A stretch of 64,000 bases of DNA from Advenella sp. FME57 (GCF_014897675.1 NZ_JABUXU010000008.1:62001-126000); one strand, 5' to 3'. Positions 32,601 to 42,292 are shown, counted from the stretch's first letter. Program-made: numbers and translations. Notes: generated by a model from the sequence alone, not told the origin.

Positions 32601-33929
32601 ATGAAGGGCAGCCAAGCGGCAGACACAATTTACGATGTACTTGGGGTAGGCCTGGGGCCCTTCAATCTGGGGCTGGCATGTCTGATGGCGCCAGTGGAAA
32701 ATCTTACCGCGGTGTTTCTGGAGCGCAAAAGCGCGTTCAGCTGGCACGATGGCATGATGATTCCGGGCACGACGTTGCAGAATAACTTCATGGCGGACCT
32801 GGTTACGCTGGCAGATCCGACAAGCCCCTTCACTTATCTGAATTACTGCAAGCAACAGGGAAAAATCTACCGCTATTATTTTCGGGAGAATTTTTATCTG
32901 ACCCGGCAGGAGTACAACCGCTATTGCCAGTGGGCCGCGTCACAACTGGATAGTGTCCATTACGAACGGCACGTTACCGCGCTGGCGTATGACGATGCCG
33001 ATCAATGTTATGTGGCCACGGTAACCGATTTGTGCAATCAATGCCAGTTGCAATATCGTGCACGCCGGCTGGTGGTCGGTATCGGTAGCATGCCCAGTCT
33101 GCCCGCCTGCGTTGGCGAAGATTATTTGTCGGCGCACACCGGCCAGTATCTGCGGCAAAAAGCCAGATTGCAGAAAGCCCGCAGAATTACCGTGATCGGC
33201 AGCGGCCAGAGCGGCGCCGAAATTTATTATGATTTGCTCCACGATATGGAACAGCACGATTACGAGCTGTACTGGATCACGCGTTCTTCCCGTTTCTTTC
33301 AGATGGAAACCGGCAAGCTCACGCTTGAACTGATTACGCCGGACTATGCCGAGCATTTTTACAAGCTGGACGAGCAACAAAAGCATAGGACACTGCAGGA
33401 TCAGGTCAGCATTTTCAATGGCATCAATACCAGCCTGATCGAGCAGATTTATGACGAGCTGGATGAAAAGTCGCCAGACAGTGCCCGTCGGACACACTTG
33501 TACACCAATATGGCACTCACCCAATGCAGCCGCCGGGGCAGCGACACGGAACTGGTATTCGATCATTGCCAGACCGGCGAGCGGTACCGCTTCATGACAG
33601 ACGAAATCGTGTTTGCTACCGGCTATTGTTACCGTATTCCCGATTTTATGCAGGGGATTGCTGATCGACTCAGTCTGACCAGACAGGGGCGCTATCGCCT
33701 GGCCCAAGACTATGCCGCAGACGTCAATGGTGACGAAGTCTATATCCAGAATGCGGGCTTTGATAGTCACGGCCTGACCAATCCGGATCTGGGATTAAAT
33801 TGCTTTCGCAATGCCTGCATTATCAATGCGATTATGAAGCGGGAAGTGTATGCGATCGATACCGGCACGACATTCCAGGCGTTCACGCCGCAAGAGAACA
33901 GCCAGTTTGCACAGTTGAGCGACCAATGA
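32601..33929 (+). CDS. alcA: AlcA-like diamine (putrescine) N-monooxygenase
   Basis: FAD- and NADPH-dependent N-hydroxylase that makes the hydroxamate nitrogen of the siderophore, from putrescine in alcaligin synthesis. 442 residues. FAD site GVGLGPFNLGLA near the N-terminus; SAFSWHDGMMIPG and LQNNFMADLVTL are typical of the ornithine/lysine/diamine hydroxylases. NADPH site VIGSGQSGAEIYYD; ATGYCYRIP and a late GLTNPDLGLN follow. Substrate is inferred from the neighbours: a cadaverine-using homologue cannot be excluded by sequence alone. Overlaps the MFS gene by ATGA. Confidence 0.9.
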   Translation: MKGSQAADTIYDVLGVGLGPFNLGLACLMAPVENLTAVFLERKSAFSWHDGMMIPGTTLQNNFMADLVTLADPTSPFTYLNYCKQQGKIYRYYFRENFYLTRQEYNRYCQWAASQLDSVHYERHVTALAYDDADQCYVATVTDLCNQCQLQYRARRLVVGIGSMPSLPACVGEDYLSAHTGQYLRQKARLQKARRITVIGSGQSGAEIYYDLLHDMEQHDYELYWITRSSRFFQMETGKLTLELITPDYAEHFYKLDEQQKHRTLQDQVSIFNGINTSLIEQIYDELDEKSPDSARRTHLYTNMALTQCSRRGSDTELVFDHCQTGERYRFMTDEIVFATGYCYRIPDFMQGIADRLSLTRQGRYRLAQDYAADVNGDEVYIQNAGFDSHGLTNPDLGLNCFRNACIINAIMKREVYAIDTGTTFQAFTPQENSQFAQLSDQ

Positions 33930-35221
33930 CCATACGCCTTGCCATCATCATTATGTCCGCACTGGGCATGATGAGCGACACCGTGCTTATCGGATTTTAT
34001 CCGCAATTTTTTGACATGCGCTATGGCAATACCGATCAGGTGCACACCGGGATGTATGTGGCAGCTATTTCGATTGCTGTCATGTGTACGCTGCCGATCT
34101 GGGTGCGGGTAGCCAAACGGTTCGAGCCCATGTCGCTTATTGGTTTTACCCAGTGCGTAGCGGGCCTGCTGTGCCTGTCGGCCATCTGGGCTGAAACGCT
34201 GACGCAATACTGGGTTTTGACCATGCTCATGTTCATGTTCAAAAGCAGTTATCTGCTGATGTTTCCGTACCTGATGCGCATCGTCAATAGCGACGAACAC
34301 AGCCGGACCATCGCGCTGCTCTCTGTTGTTGTGCACATATCGGGCATCCTGGCCGCTGCCTCGGGCGGCTACATATTGCAGCACCTGGGAGCGAGCGCGG
34401 CGCTGGTCCTGATGGCTGCCGGCGATTTCGGACAAATGGCCATCACGCTGTGGCTGAACCGCTCGGGGAAAATCATCAAGGTTAACAGCCGGCAGCAAAT
34501 CAGTGCACAGGACATCAAGGATACGGCAGCCATCGTCGCTGATGATGCGACGGCACCCGCGCCGGTAGCAACACGTCGCGGATTCTCGCATTTGACCAAA
34601 GGGATCCTGACACTGAGCCTGATTATGTTTGTGTTTGATTTTAGTGCCTATCTGATACGGCCGTTCTTCTCTGAATACTGGATCTATGCAACGGCACACA
34701 AGGACCAGACGCTGGCAGGATTGATTTTTGCCATTCCAGGACTGGCGGCGGTGGTTGCCCTGATTGTCAAACATCGGCTGAGCGCGACGGCGACGCAGCG
34801 CAATGAAAATCTGTCCTGGAATTTGCTGTTGTCACTGGTCGGCCTGTACCTGCAGTCGATCCCGTCCGACATTGCAATTGTGATCGGGCGTTGTATGTAT
34901 GGCTGGGGGCTGTTTCAGATTGCGGTCAAACTGGAAGTCAGCCTGTTTAGCATCAGCCGCAAGGAAGACTATGCGCATCACTTCAGTATCACCAATTTTT
35001 TCCAGAACCTGGGCGTGCTTATTTCCTCCTGGTGCGCAGGTTATATCGTCAGTCTGATCAGCCATCAGGCCGTGTTCCTGATTGCCGCTGCCGGCATTGC
35101 GCTGACATGGCTGGCCAATAAGCTGACGCTGAATCTGGACCATATCAAGACAGCTGGTGTCCCGCAGGGCGCCGATACAGACAGGAGCAGCGAAATTGAA
35201 CTGGAATCCCGGCGCGTTTGA
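33926..35221 (+). CDS. MFS transporter, probable siderophore exporter
   Basis: Inner-membrane major facilitator, 431 residues, with about 12 hydrophobic segments and a polar central loop (about residues 175-215). It most likely exports the finished siderophore, the role AlcS has in Bordetella; sequence identity with AlcS was not tested. The start codon overlaps the alcA stop (ATGA) and its end overlaps the next gene by 26 bases, so it is translated as part of the biosynthetic operon. Confidence 0.8.
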   Translation: MTIRLAIIIMSALGMMSDTVLIGFYPQFFDMRYGNTDQVHTGMYVAAISIAVMCTLPIWVRVAKRFEPMSLIGFTQCVAGLLCLSAIWAETLTQYWVLTMLMFMFKSSYLLMFPYLMRIVNSDEHSRTIALLSVVVHISGILAAASGGYILQHLGASAALVLMAAGDFGQMAITLWLNRSGKIIKVNSRQQISAQDIKDTAAIVADDATAPAPVATRRGFSHLTKGILTLSLIMFVFDFSAYLIRPFFSEYWIYATAHKDQTLAGLIFAIPGLAAVVALIVKHRLSATATQRNENLSWNLLLSLVGLYLQSIPSDIAIVIGRCMYGWGLFQIAVKLEVSLFSISRKEDYAHHFSITNFFQNLGVLISSWCAGYIVSLISHQAVFLIAAAGIALTWLANKLTLNLDHIKTAGVPQGADTDRSSEIELESRRV

Positions 35222-37640
35222 GATTCGGGAACTTGTTCCCGAGCAGGATGTACCCGTATTTCATCCGTGGTTTGACCTGGAATACGCCAGCTACTGGGAC
35301 ATGGCAGACATGACCCGGCAGCAAGTATTGGCGTTCTACAAGGCGCAGCAGGCCAGCCCGCATGAGTGGGCCTGGGTTGGTACGCAGCGCGGACAGATTT
35401 GTTTTCTGCTCGAATGCTATGACCCGCAGCATCACGATATTGCCCGGCATTACCAGGTGGAGCCTGGCGACATCGGCATGCATTTTTTTGTGGCGCCGGC
35501 AACCGAGAAGCGTCATGGCTATACGCTCGATGTCATGCGGCATGTCATGCATTACCTGTTTCATCAGGTTGGTGCGCGACGGGTCGTGGTTGAACCCGAC
35601 AGCCGCAATGACAAGGTAAGGGCGCTTAATCGCAAGGCCGGATTCGCAGAGGTCGGTCTCATTGCCCTTAAAACCAAGCAGGCCATGCTGTCTATTGCCA
35701 CCAGGCCAGCCTTCGACGCAACCCTATCACTTTCAGGAACTACTAAGATGAGCCATTATCCCGTACCGCCAGCGCAACAGCATTTGCGCCATCTCGAGCC
35801 CGAGAGCTGGAAACATGTCAATCGTCATCTGGTTGCCAAAGCCATTGCCGAATTTTCTCATGAACAGATTTTGACGCCTGCGCGCAGTGACGCGCCTCAT
35901 GACGCTCGTCATGCGGCCCATGACGATAGCCTGCAGGACTATGTACTGGTGTCCGACGATGGGCAAACGCAATACAAGTACCTGGCTCGTCCCATGATGT
36001 TACGGCACTGGCATATTTCAGAACCGTCGGTCACCCGTATCTGCAATGGCCAGACACTCGAACCTGACGCCTTGTCGTTTATTATCGACTTTAAGGAAAC
36101 GCTGGCCATACCTGCTGACAAACTGCCGGTGTATCTCGATGAAATAAGCAGTACGTTGTATGGCGCAGCGTACAAGCGATGCCACCAGTCACTGGACAGC
36201 AAGGATCTGTTGCATGCAGACTACCAGCAGATAGAAGCGGCCATGACCGAGGGGCATCCGGGTTTTGTTGCCAATAACGGTCGCATTGGTTTTAATGTGT
36301 TCGATTATGAAAGCTATACGCCGGAAACCGGCAATCGCTTCACGCTGGTATGGCTGGCGGTACATCGCAACCATGCTCATTTCGCGTCACTCTCCACGCT
36401 GGAATATGACAGTTTTGTTCGCCAGGAACTGGGGTCGCAACGGGTGGCTGACTATCGCGCGCAGGTGCAGGCACTGGGGCTTGACCCCGATCATTATCTG
36501 TTCATGCCTACGCATCCATGGCAGTGGTTCAATCGTTTGAGTATTGCGTTTGCCGCAGACATTGCACAACGCAACATTGTGTACCTGGGTATTGGCCAGG
36601 ATACGTATCAGGCGCAGCAATCGATCCGCACCTATTTCAATCACACGGATCAAGACAAATGCTATGTAAAAACCTCCCTGTCCATCCTTAACATGGGCTT
36701 TATGCGTGGTCTGTCTCCTTATTACATGGCAGGTACGCCGGCAATCAACGAATGGCTCAAGCAACTGATTGGCAATGATGCTTTTTTACGCCAGAACGGT
36801 TTTGATATCCTCCAGGAAGTGGCCTCTATCGGCTACACCAATCGCTATTACGAGGCCGCACTGAAGAAGGACAGCCCTTACAAAAAAATGCTGTCTGTGT
36901 TATGGCGTGAAAGCCCGGCCGCCAAAGTGCAGAAAACAGAACGGCTGATGACCATGGCATCGTTGCTGCATCGTGACCGCGACGGACAGGCGCTGTTGCC
37001 ACTGATGATTGAGCAGTCCGGCTTGTCTGGCAGTCAATGGCTAAGCCGCTATTTCGACGCTTTCCTGGTGCCTGTGGTGCATTGTTTCTATGCCTATGAG
37101 CTGGTGTTCATGCCGCATGGCGAGAATCTGATCATGGTCATGGACCACAGTAATGTGCCGCAGCGCTGCATCATGAAGGACATTGCCGAAGAGAGCGCGA
37201 TTCTGGATCAGGACTTCGACATTCCGGAGCATATCGCCCGGCTCAAGGTAAGCGTGCCGGAAGACTACAAAATATTGGGAATATTCATCGATATTTTTGA
37301 TGGCGTGTTCAGGCATATGAGCGACATCCTGCACAGCAGTGGCTGCTGCAACGAAGAACAGTTCTGGATGCTGGCTGCGCTGTCCGTCAAACGGTATCAG
37401 CAGGCGCATCCGGCGTTGGCCGACAAATTCGGTCGCTACGACTTCTTTGCAGATGATTTCAGACACTCATGCCTGAACCGCCTGCAATTGAAAAACAATC
37501 TGCAGATGGTGGATCTGTCGGACACGGCCGGCAGCCTGACCATGGCCGAGAACCTGCCCAATCCCGTCGCACGCTTTCGCGCGCTGTCTGTGGCCGAGCT
37601 GGAGGCCTCAAACCTGATGCCGCAGCCCGAACCCGCCTGA
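35196..37640 (+). CDS. AlcB-AlcC fusion: N-acyltransferase plus NIS siderophore synthetase
   Basis: Bifunctional siderophore enzyme of 814 residues. Residues 1-184 are a GNAT of the AlcB/IucB type (EIRELVPEQDVPVFHPWF, then GDIGMHFFVAP and VVVEPDSRNDKVRALNRKAGF), expected to succinylate the hydroxydiamine. Residues 185-814 are an IucA/IucC-family synthetase of the AlcC/DesD type (HPGFVANNGRIGFN, FMPTHPWQWFN, VKTSLSILNMGFMRGLS), which condenses and macrocyclises. TTG 35196 follows AGGAG by 8 bases; GTG 35157 is an alternative. Bordetella has separate alcB and alcC. Here an AGGA and in-frame ATG (35748) remain at the junction, so free AlcC might also be made. Similar fusions are known in desferrioxamine-type loci (DfoC). 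Confidence 0.9.
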   Translation: MNWNPGAFEIRELVPEQDVPVFHPWFDLEYASYWDMADMTRQQVLAFYKAQQASPHEWAWVGTQRGQICFLLECYDPQHHDIARHYQVEPGDIGMHFFVAPATEKRHGYTLDVMRHVMHYLFHQVGARRVVVEPDSRNDKVRALNRKAGFAEVGLIALKTKQAMLSIATRPAFDATLSLSGTTKMSHYPVPPAQQHLRHLEPESWKHVNRHLVAKAIAEFSHEQILTPARSDAPHDARHAAHDDSLQDYVLVSDDGQTQYKYLARPMMLRHWHISEPSVTRICNGQTLEPDALSFIIDFKETLAIPADKLPVYLDEISSTLYGAAYKRCHQSLDSKDLLHADYQQIEAAMTEGHPGFVANNGRIGFNVFDYESYTPETGNRFTLVWLAVHRNHAHFASLSTLEYDSFVRQELGSQRVADYRAQVQALGLDPDHYLFMPTHPWQWFNRLSIAFAADIAQRNIVYLGIGQDTYQAQQSIRTYFNHTDQDKCYVKTSLSILNMGFMRGLSPYYMAGTPAINEWLKQLIGNDAFLRQNGFDILQEVASIGYTNRYYEAALKKDSPYKKMLSVLWRESPAAKVQKTERLMTMASLLHRDRDGQALLPLMIEQSGLSGSQWLSRYFDAFLVPVVHCFYAYELVFMPHGENLIMVMDHSNVPQRCIMKDIAEESAILDQDFDIPEHIARLKVSVPEDYKILGIFIDIFDGVFRHMSDILHSSGCCNEEQFWMLAALSVKRYQQAHPALADKFGRYDFFADDFRHSCLNRLQLKNNLQMVDLSDTAGSLTMAENLPNPVARFRALSVAELEASNLMPQPEPA

Positions 37641-37658
37641 TCTTTCCGGAGAATTCGT

Positions 37659-38819
37659 ATGGACCTTGCAGACATTCCGAAGCTGGCTTCTCCACTGCCT
37701 GTCAGTGCCTATTTTGATCAGGCGGTATATGAGCAGGAGCAGAAGCACATTTTCCGTTGCTGCCCGCTTTATGCGGGGCATGAAAACAGCGTGCCAGAAG
37801 TGCAGGACTGGTACGCGCTGCCACAGGAAAACGGCGGGCGGGTATTGGTACACAACGCCGATGGCATCAAACTGATGTCCAATGTGTGCCGCCACCGCCA
37901 GGCATTGATGCTGGGCAGCTACAGCACCAACTGCGAGCTGACCGAACATCGCGGTTCGCTGGGACAGACCGGCGGCAATATTGTCTGCCCGATCCATGCC
38001 TGGACCTATCGTGCGGATGGCGAGCTTCTATCGGCGCCGCAGTTTGAAATTCGTCAGTGCAAAAAGCTGGAGTCCTCTCCCTTGCTGAACATGAGCGGTT
38101 TTTTGTTTGAGCATCCTTCCGGTCTGCCGCACGATATTCACACGCTGTTTGATGAACTGGGGCATGATCTTTCCCATTACCGGCTTGATCATGTAGAAAC
38201 GCATAGCTGCCCATGCAACTGGAAAACTTTTATCGAAATCTACAATGACGATTATCATATCGGGCCGTTTCACCCGGGGCTAGGCAAATATGTGGAATGC
38301 GATGCCCTGCGCTGGGCTTATGGCAACTGGTATTGCAAGCAGACGGTTGGCGCCGAACAGACTCTGCAAAAGGGCGGTACACCGGTATATCGGGAATGGG
38401 AACGCCTGCTCAAAGAGTACATGGGCGATGAAACGCCTCAGTTCGGCGCAATCTGGATCGCTATTTATCCCACGCTAATGATTGAACTGTTCCCGCATGC
38501 GCTGGTGGTGTCGTCGCTGTTTCCCAAAGGTCCCGGGGAAACGCTTAATCTGATTGAATTTTATTATCCCGACGATGTATTGGCGTTCAGCCCGGAACTG
38601 GCCGAGTACCATCGCAAGGCCTATATGGAGACGGCCGAAGAGGATGACGAAATCGCGGTCAGAATAGATGAAGGACGTCGTGCGCTGTATTTGCGGGATC
38701 GCAATGACCACGGCCCCTATCAGATTCCGCTGGAAGAGGGGATGGCGCAATTTCATGCCTGGTATCGCACCATGATGAATATGGATAGCACACAACACCC
38801 AGTGCCGGGCACCTTCTGA
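37659..38819 (+). CDS. alcE: AlcE-like Rieske non-haem iron oxygenase
   Basis: Rieske-type hydroxylase, 386 residues. The [2Fe-2S] ligands are in CRHRQ and CPIHAW; the mononuclear iron site is NDDYHIGPFHPG. In Bordetella AlcE belongs to the alcaligin operon and is thought to hydroxylate the diamine carbon, the feature that sets alcaligin apart from bisucaberin-like rings. Its presence is the best sign that the product is alcaligin or close to it. Starts 18 bases after the fusion gene behind a CGGAGA site. No reductase partner gene is adjacent. Confidence 0.9.
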   Translation: MDLADIPKLASPLPVSAYFDQAVYEQEQKHIFRCCPLYAGHENSVPEVQDWYALPQENGGRVLVHNADGIKLMSNVCRHRQALMLGSYSTNCELTEHRGSLGQTGGNIVCPIHAWTYRADGELLSAPQFEIRQCKKLESSPLLNMSGFLFEHPSGLPHDIHTLFDELGHDLSHYRLDHVETHSCPCNWKTFIEIYNDDYHIGPFHPGLGKYVECDALRWAYGNWYCKQTVGAEQTLQKGGTPVYREWERLLKEYMGDETPQFGAIWIAIYPTLMIELFPHALVVSSLFPKGPGETLNLIEFYYPDDVLAFSPELAEYHRKAYMETAEEDDEIAVRIDEGRRALYLRDRNDHGPYQIPLEEGMAQFHAWYRTMMNMDSTQHPVPGTF

Positions 38820-39195
38820 TACGGATTTGCAATAACGACATTTGCAATTGTTTCACCTGCTGCGTGATTATCGATAAACGCCCCGGCAATAGGTACATGT
38901 TTATTTTGCGATACAAGACATGTTGGGCCTTCAATGTGGTGTCCGACCCACGGTGTTGTGTTGGCAGCACGGCCGGCCTGCTGACCTCATTGCGCCAAAC
39001 GCCGCCGCGCACCGCTGCGAGCAATGTGCTTGTCGCAAGGTGAAGAGGTGCCCGATCACCTCAGGCTGCAGGGTAGCGGTTGTTATGCCGGCGTTGCAGG
39101 CGTTCAATGCGACCATCGGCGGCTCGATGTAACGGCCGCCGCAACAGCATTGATGTGTTGCGGCGACGTCTGCGCGAAGCCATCCTGTCCAGCCT
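38820..39195. other. Gene-free region after alcE
   Basis: Overlapping short frames on both strands lack recognisable content. No alcR-like AraC regulator or alcD is present here. Nothing else was seen. Confidence 0.45.
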
Positions 39196-39486
39196 TTACC
39201 ATTTTTTAGTGATGTCCAATATGCCATCGTTGCGCTGGCGGCGGCTGACTTCGTCTATGACCCATCTGGGGGCGCCGATATCTGCCAGCACATGCGAGTC
39301 CAGATGCTGGATCTGGCTGACCGCCGTTGACCAGGGGTCATCTTGATTGACTGCGTCGGGCAGGGCGGTCAATGCTCGGCGCCCTGCTTTGGAACGTAAT
39401 GTCGCGAACAGTCTGCGAAGCCGGCTATCGCCTTTGGCGGTGCAGGCAAGGCTGGGGCAGGAAGGGGTCTGGATAGCAGTATTCAT
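39196..39486 (-). CDS. DUF1127-like small protein
   Basis: 96 residues. The C-terminal half (LDSHVLADIGAPRWVIDEVSRR, part) has the DUF1127 pattern of a short helix pair with LxDIGxxR. The N-terminal half is basic (RLRRLFATLRSKAGRRAL). Starts with ATG behind AAGGAAAG. Divergent from a LysR regulator. Function unknown; other DUF1127 proteins have been linked to RNA and phosphate or carbon metabolism. Confidence 0.72.
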   Translation of the reverse strand: MNTAIQTPSCPSLACTAKGDSRLRRLFATLRSKAGRRALTALPDAVNQDDPWSTAVSQIQHLDSHVLADIGAPRWVIDEVSRRQRNDGILDITKKW

Positions 39487-39656
39487 GATCTTTCCTTAAG
39501 CTCGATGTGTAGATAAGCATTGCTGGAAGCAGCACACTTATGGTAAGTTTAACCATCCATTTGACCGAATAAAATCAATGATTTTTAACTAGATTGGTCA
39601 TTTTTTCTTACCAATCGTCTCTGGTGCAAGCAGAGACCTTACCCATTGTGAACGTG

Positions 39657-40619
39657 ATGGCCAGAATCCCCTTAAATACGCTTCCCGCCTTTCGTACCGT
39701 AGCTGAGCTACAAAATCTGCGTGCCGCTGCAGAAGTGCTGCACCTGACACATAGCGCGGTCAGCCAGCAGATCCGCCAGTTGGAAAGCACGCTGGGGTTT
39801 GCACTGTTTGAACGCCAGGGCCGCAGGATCGTACTCAATGCAGCAGGCGCTACATTTTTGTGTTCCGTGCAGTCGGCGATGATTCAGCTTGAGGACGGGC
39901 TGCAATTGGCCAGGCTGGCTTCGGACAGCGTAGAGAAAAAACTGCGCATTTCGGTGGTGCCGTCGTTTGCGCAGCGCTGGTTGTTGCCGCGACTGGAGCG
40001 CTGGCGGGAACGCCATCCGGATATAGCACTTGAAATAACGGCATCTCAGCAAATTGTTGATCTGCAACGCGACGGATTCCATGCTGCGGTACGCGAGGGT
40101 ATGGGGCCGTGGCAAGGCGTCGTGGCTGACCGTCTTTTTGAAGATCCCATGCCGCTGATTGTGGTCGGTTGCGCCGTGGATGCGCGCCGGCTTGTCGGCG
40201 CACCGCCCGCTGCCTTTCTCAAGGAACCGTTGCTGGGCGATCGAGGCGCCTGGCAGGCCTGGTTTGCTGCGGCCGGCTTGCAAGTGCCGTTCAATACCGT
40301 AGCCGAGTTCAACGATATGGGACTGATGCTGCAGGCTGCAGAACAGGGGCTGGGGCTGACGCTGGCGCGAGAGCTGCTTGCTGCAGATGCAATTCGCAAT
40401 GGCAAGCTGATTCGCTTGTCACCGATCTCGGTCGCTTACGACACGGCGCATGCCATTCACCTTGTATACCGCCCGGCATTGCGCGACTGGCCTGCGTTAG
40501 CTGCCTTGCGCACCTGGATTACCGAGGAACTGGCTGCCTCGCGTGCGACCTTGTTGCAGGACGCGCGTAGCGAACAGGGCGGTGGCAATAGCCGGACAAC
40601 GAATCAAAATGGCATGTGA
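39657..40619 (+). CDS. LysR-family transcriptional regulator (GcvA-like)
   Basis: DNA-binding regulator, 320 residues. Winged helix at residues 5-65 (LPAFRTVAELQNLRAAAEVL, HSAVSQQIRQLE, FERQGRRIVL) and a periplasmic-binding-like effector domain (SFAQRWLLPRLERWRERHPD, VAEFNDMGLMLQAAEQGLGL). The pattern fits the GcvA subgroup. ATG 39657 places the helix-turn-helix as usual; the frame is open to 39594. It is divergent from the DUF1127 gene, its likely target. No tie to the siderophore genes is visible. Confidence 0.88.
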   Translation: MARIPLNTLPAFRTVAELQNLRAAAEVLHLTHSAVSQQIRQLESTLGFALFERQGRRIVLNAAGATFLCSVQSAMIQLEDGLQLARLASDSVEKKLRISVVPSFAQRWLLPRLERWRERHPDIALEITASQQIVDLQRDGFHAAVREGMGPWQGVVADRLFEDPMPLIVVGCAVDARRLVGAPPAAFLKEPLLGDRGAWQAWFAAAGLQVPFNTVAEFNDMGLMLQAAEQGLGLTLARELLAADAIRNGKLIRLSPISVAYDTAHAIHLVYRPALRDWPALAALRTWITEELAASRATLLQDARSEQGGGNSRTTNQNGM

Positions 40620-40808
40620 GAAAATGCCAAGTGAAATTTTCGCGCTGCTGTAGTAAGCTGTATTGAACACGGAATATCGCACGGATCTGCTGAGTGCCGC
40701 GGGTGCCTGTACTGTTGGTGGTGCCGCGCCAACTGACGGCTGATCGAACTGGCGGCTTGCCAGGGTCTTGTTGATTATCCGACTGCTTTGTTAAAGAAGG
40801 AGAACAGT

Positions 40809-42038
40809 ATGGCTGAATCTGCGAACACGACCGGCCGCTATATTGTGCTGTTACGGCACGGGCGAACTGAAGACGGAATACGGGATTTACAGCGCATTAC
40901 CGGCGCTTCCATTGTCAAATCCGAAAACACGACCGACCGGCAATACACTACGCTGGAACTGAACTGTGCAATTGTTTTTGATCATATTGGTGCCGCCCTG
41001 ATCCGTTGCGAAGTAGCCGCTGGCAATGCGATACAAACGGCCTCGCAACAGGCGCAGAGCAATATTCTGATGATTGAACCCGAGCGTAGCGTGCGTGCAA
41101 TCGCGATACCGTCGAACCTGCCTGCGGGCACTGCACAAGGCGATTCCGATGCACAGGCAACTTGGGGCGTACGCGCCTGCGGTGTCGATCATTCAGACTA
41201 CACCGGCAAGGGTATCCGTCTGGCTGTTCTGGACACCGGCCTGGACGTGCAGCATCAGGATTTTGCGCAGCGGCAGATCGAGTCGCGTTCCTTCGTGAGC
41301 GGTGCCCAGGTTCAGGATGAAAACGGCCATGGCACGCATTGCGCCGGTATTGCTGCGGGGATCCTGAAGCCGGTTGCCGGCCCTCGTTATGGCGTGGCCG
41401 GGCAAGCACAACTGTACATCGGCAAAGTGCTGGGCAATGACGGCAGCGGCGGCGACGGGAGTGTGCTCGATGGCATTGATTGGGCAGTGGGTGAGGGCTG
41501 CGAGATTATTTCCCTGTCACTGGGCAGTCCCGCCAAGGAAGGAGACAGTTATTCACAAATTTTCGAAGAAGTAGCAAAGCGCGCTTTGGCCGCCGGCACA
41601 TTGATTATTGCTGCCGCAGGCAATGAAAGCCAACGACCCGACTACATCGCGCCGGTCTCGCATCCGGCCAATTGTCCATCCATTGTCGCGGTGGCTGCCA
41701 TTGACGAGCATATGGCGGTAGCCCCCTTTTCCAGCGGGGGCGTGCAAAATGACGGCGGGCAAGTGGACATTGCGGCGCCGGGCGTCGATGTGCTTTCGTC
41801 ATGGCCGAGTCCGGAAAATTACAATACCATCAGCGGAACCAGCATGGCCACGCCGTTCGTTGCCGGGGTGGCTGCGCTGTTTGCCCAGTCCGATCCTGCT
41901 GCCAGGGGCAGCATATTGCGGGATCGCATAGTGCAAAATGCACGCCCATTGCCATTACCACAGCGCGATGTAGGACGCGGACTGGTTCAGGCGCCCGGAC
42001 ATCCGGCCGCAGTCAATGGCCAGGGCATGGGCTCGTAA
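40809..42038 (+). CDS. S8 (subtilisin-like) serine peptidase
   Basis: 409 residues. Catalytic Asp in LAVLDTGLDVQHQDF (about residue 141), His in NGHGTHCAGIAAG (about 175), Ser in SGTSMATPFVAGVAALF (about 342), with oxyanion Asn in AAAGNESQRPD. Residues 10-100 look like an I9-type propeptide (GRYIVLLRHG...). No signal peptide is seen, so the site of action is unclear. ATG 40809 follows AAGGAG. A small I9-like protein is encoded directly downstream. Confidence 0.92.
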   Translation: MAESANTTGRYIVLLRHGRTEDGIRDLQRITGASIVKSENTTDRQYTTLELNCAIVFDHIGAALIRCEVAAGNAIQTASQQAQSNILMIEPERSVRAIAIPSNLPAGTAQGDSDAQATWGVRACGVDHSDYTGKGIRLAVLDTGLDVQHQDFAQRQIESRSFVSGAQVQDENGHGTHCAGIAAGILKPVAGPRYGVAGQAQLYIGKVLGNDGSGGDGSVLDGIDWAVGEGCEIISLSLGSPAKEGDSYSQIFEEVAKRALAAGTLIIAAAGNESQRPDYIAPVSHPANCPSIVAVAAIDEHMAVAPFSSGGVQNDGGQVDIAAPGVDVLSSWPSPENYNTISGTSMATPFVAGVAALFAQSDPAARGSILRDRIVQNARPLPLPQRDVGRGLVQAPGHPAAVNGQGMGS

Positions 42039-42070
42039 ATGCGCCGATGAAAAACATTCAGGAGAGGGCG

Positions 42071-42292
42071 ATGGTACGCATTACTTTGACGGTGTTGGTC
42101 AAGGAGACCTATCGGAATCGCTTTTCTGTGGTTGTGGAAGACTGTCGCCGGCAAGGCATGGTCGTAGAACGGGAAATGACCGCCCTGGGCCTGTTCTCGG
42201 GCAATATCGAGGCTGAAAAAGTGACTGAACTGCGTGCTGTAGAGGGCGTGGCTGCCGTGGAGGCAGACAGACCTATGCGGCCGTACTGCTAA
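42071..42292 (+). CDS. Small I9/propeptide-like protein, partner of the S8 peptidase
   Basis: 73 residues, one domain: a beta strand (VRITLTVLV), a helix (RFSVVVEDCRRQGM), GLFSGNIEA, then a helix and strand ending LRAVEGVAAVEADRPMR. This layout and the GVxxVE ending match peptidase-inhibitor I9 propeptides of subtilases. Its position 32 bases after the S8 gene suggests a trans-acting folding aid or inhibitor. ATG 42071 follows CAGGAGAGG; a second ATG (42047) would lack such a site. Similar free-standing proteins next to S8 genes are sometimes annotated as ketohydroxyglutarate aldolase, wrongly. Confidence 0.75.
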   Translation: MVRITLTVLVKETYRNRFSVVVEDCRRQGMVVEREMTALGLFSGNIEAEKVTELRAVEGVAAVEADRPMRPYC

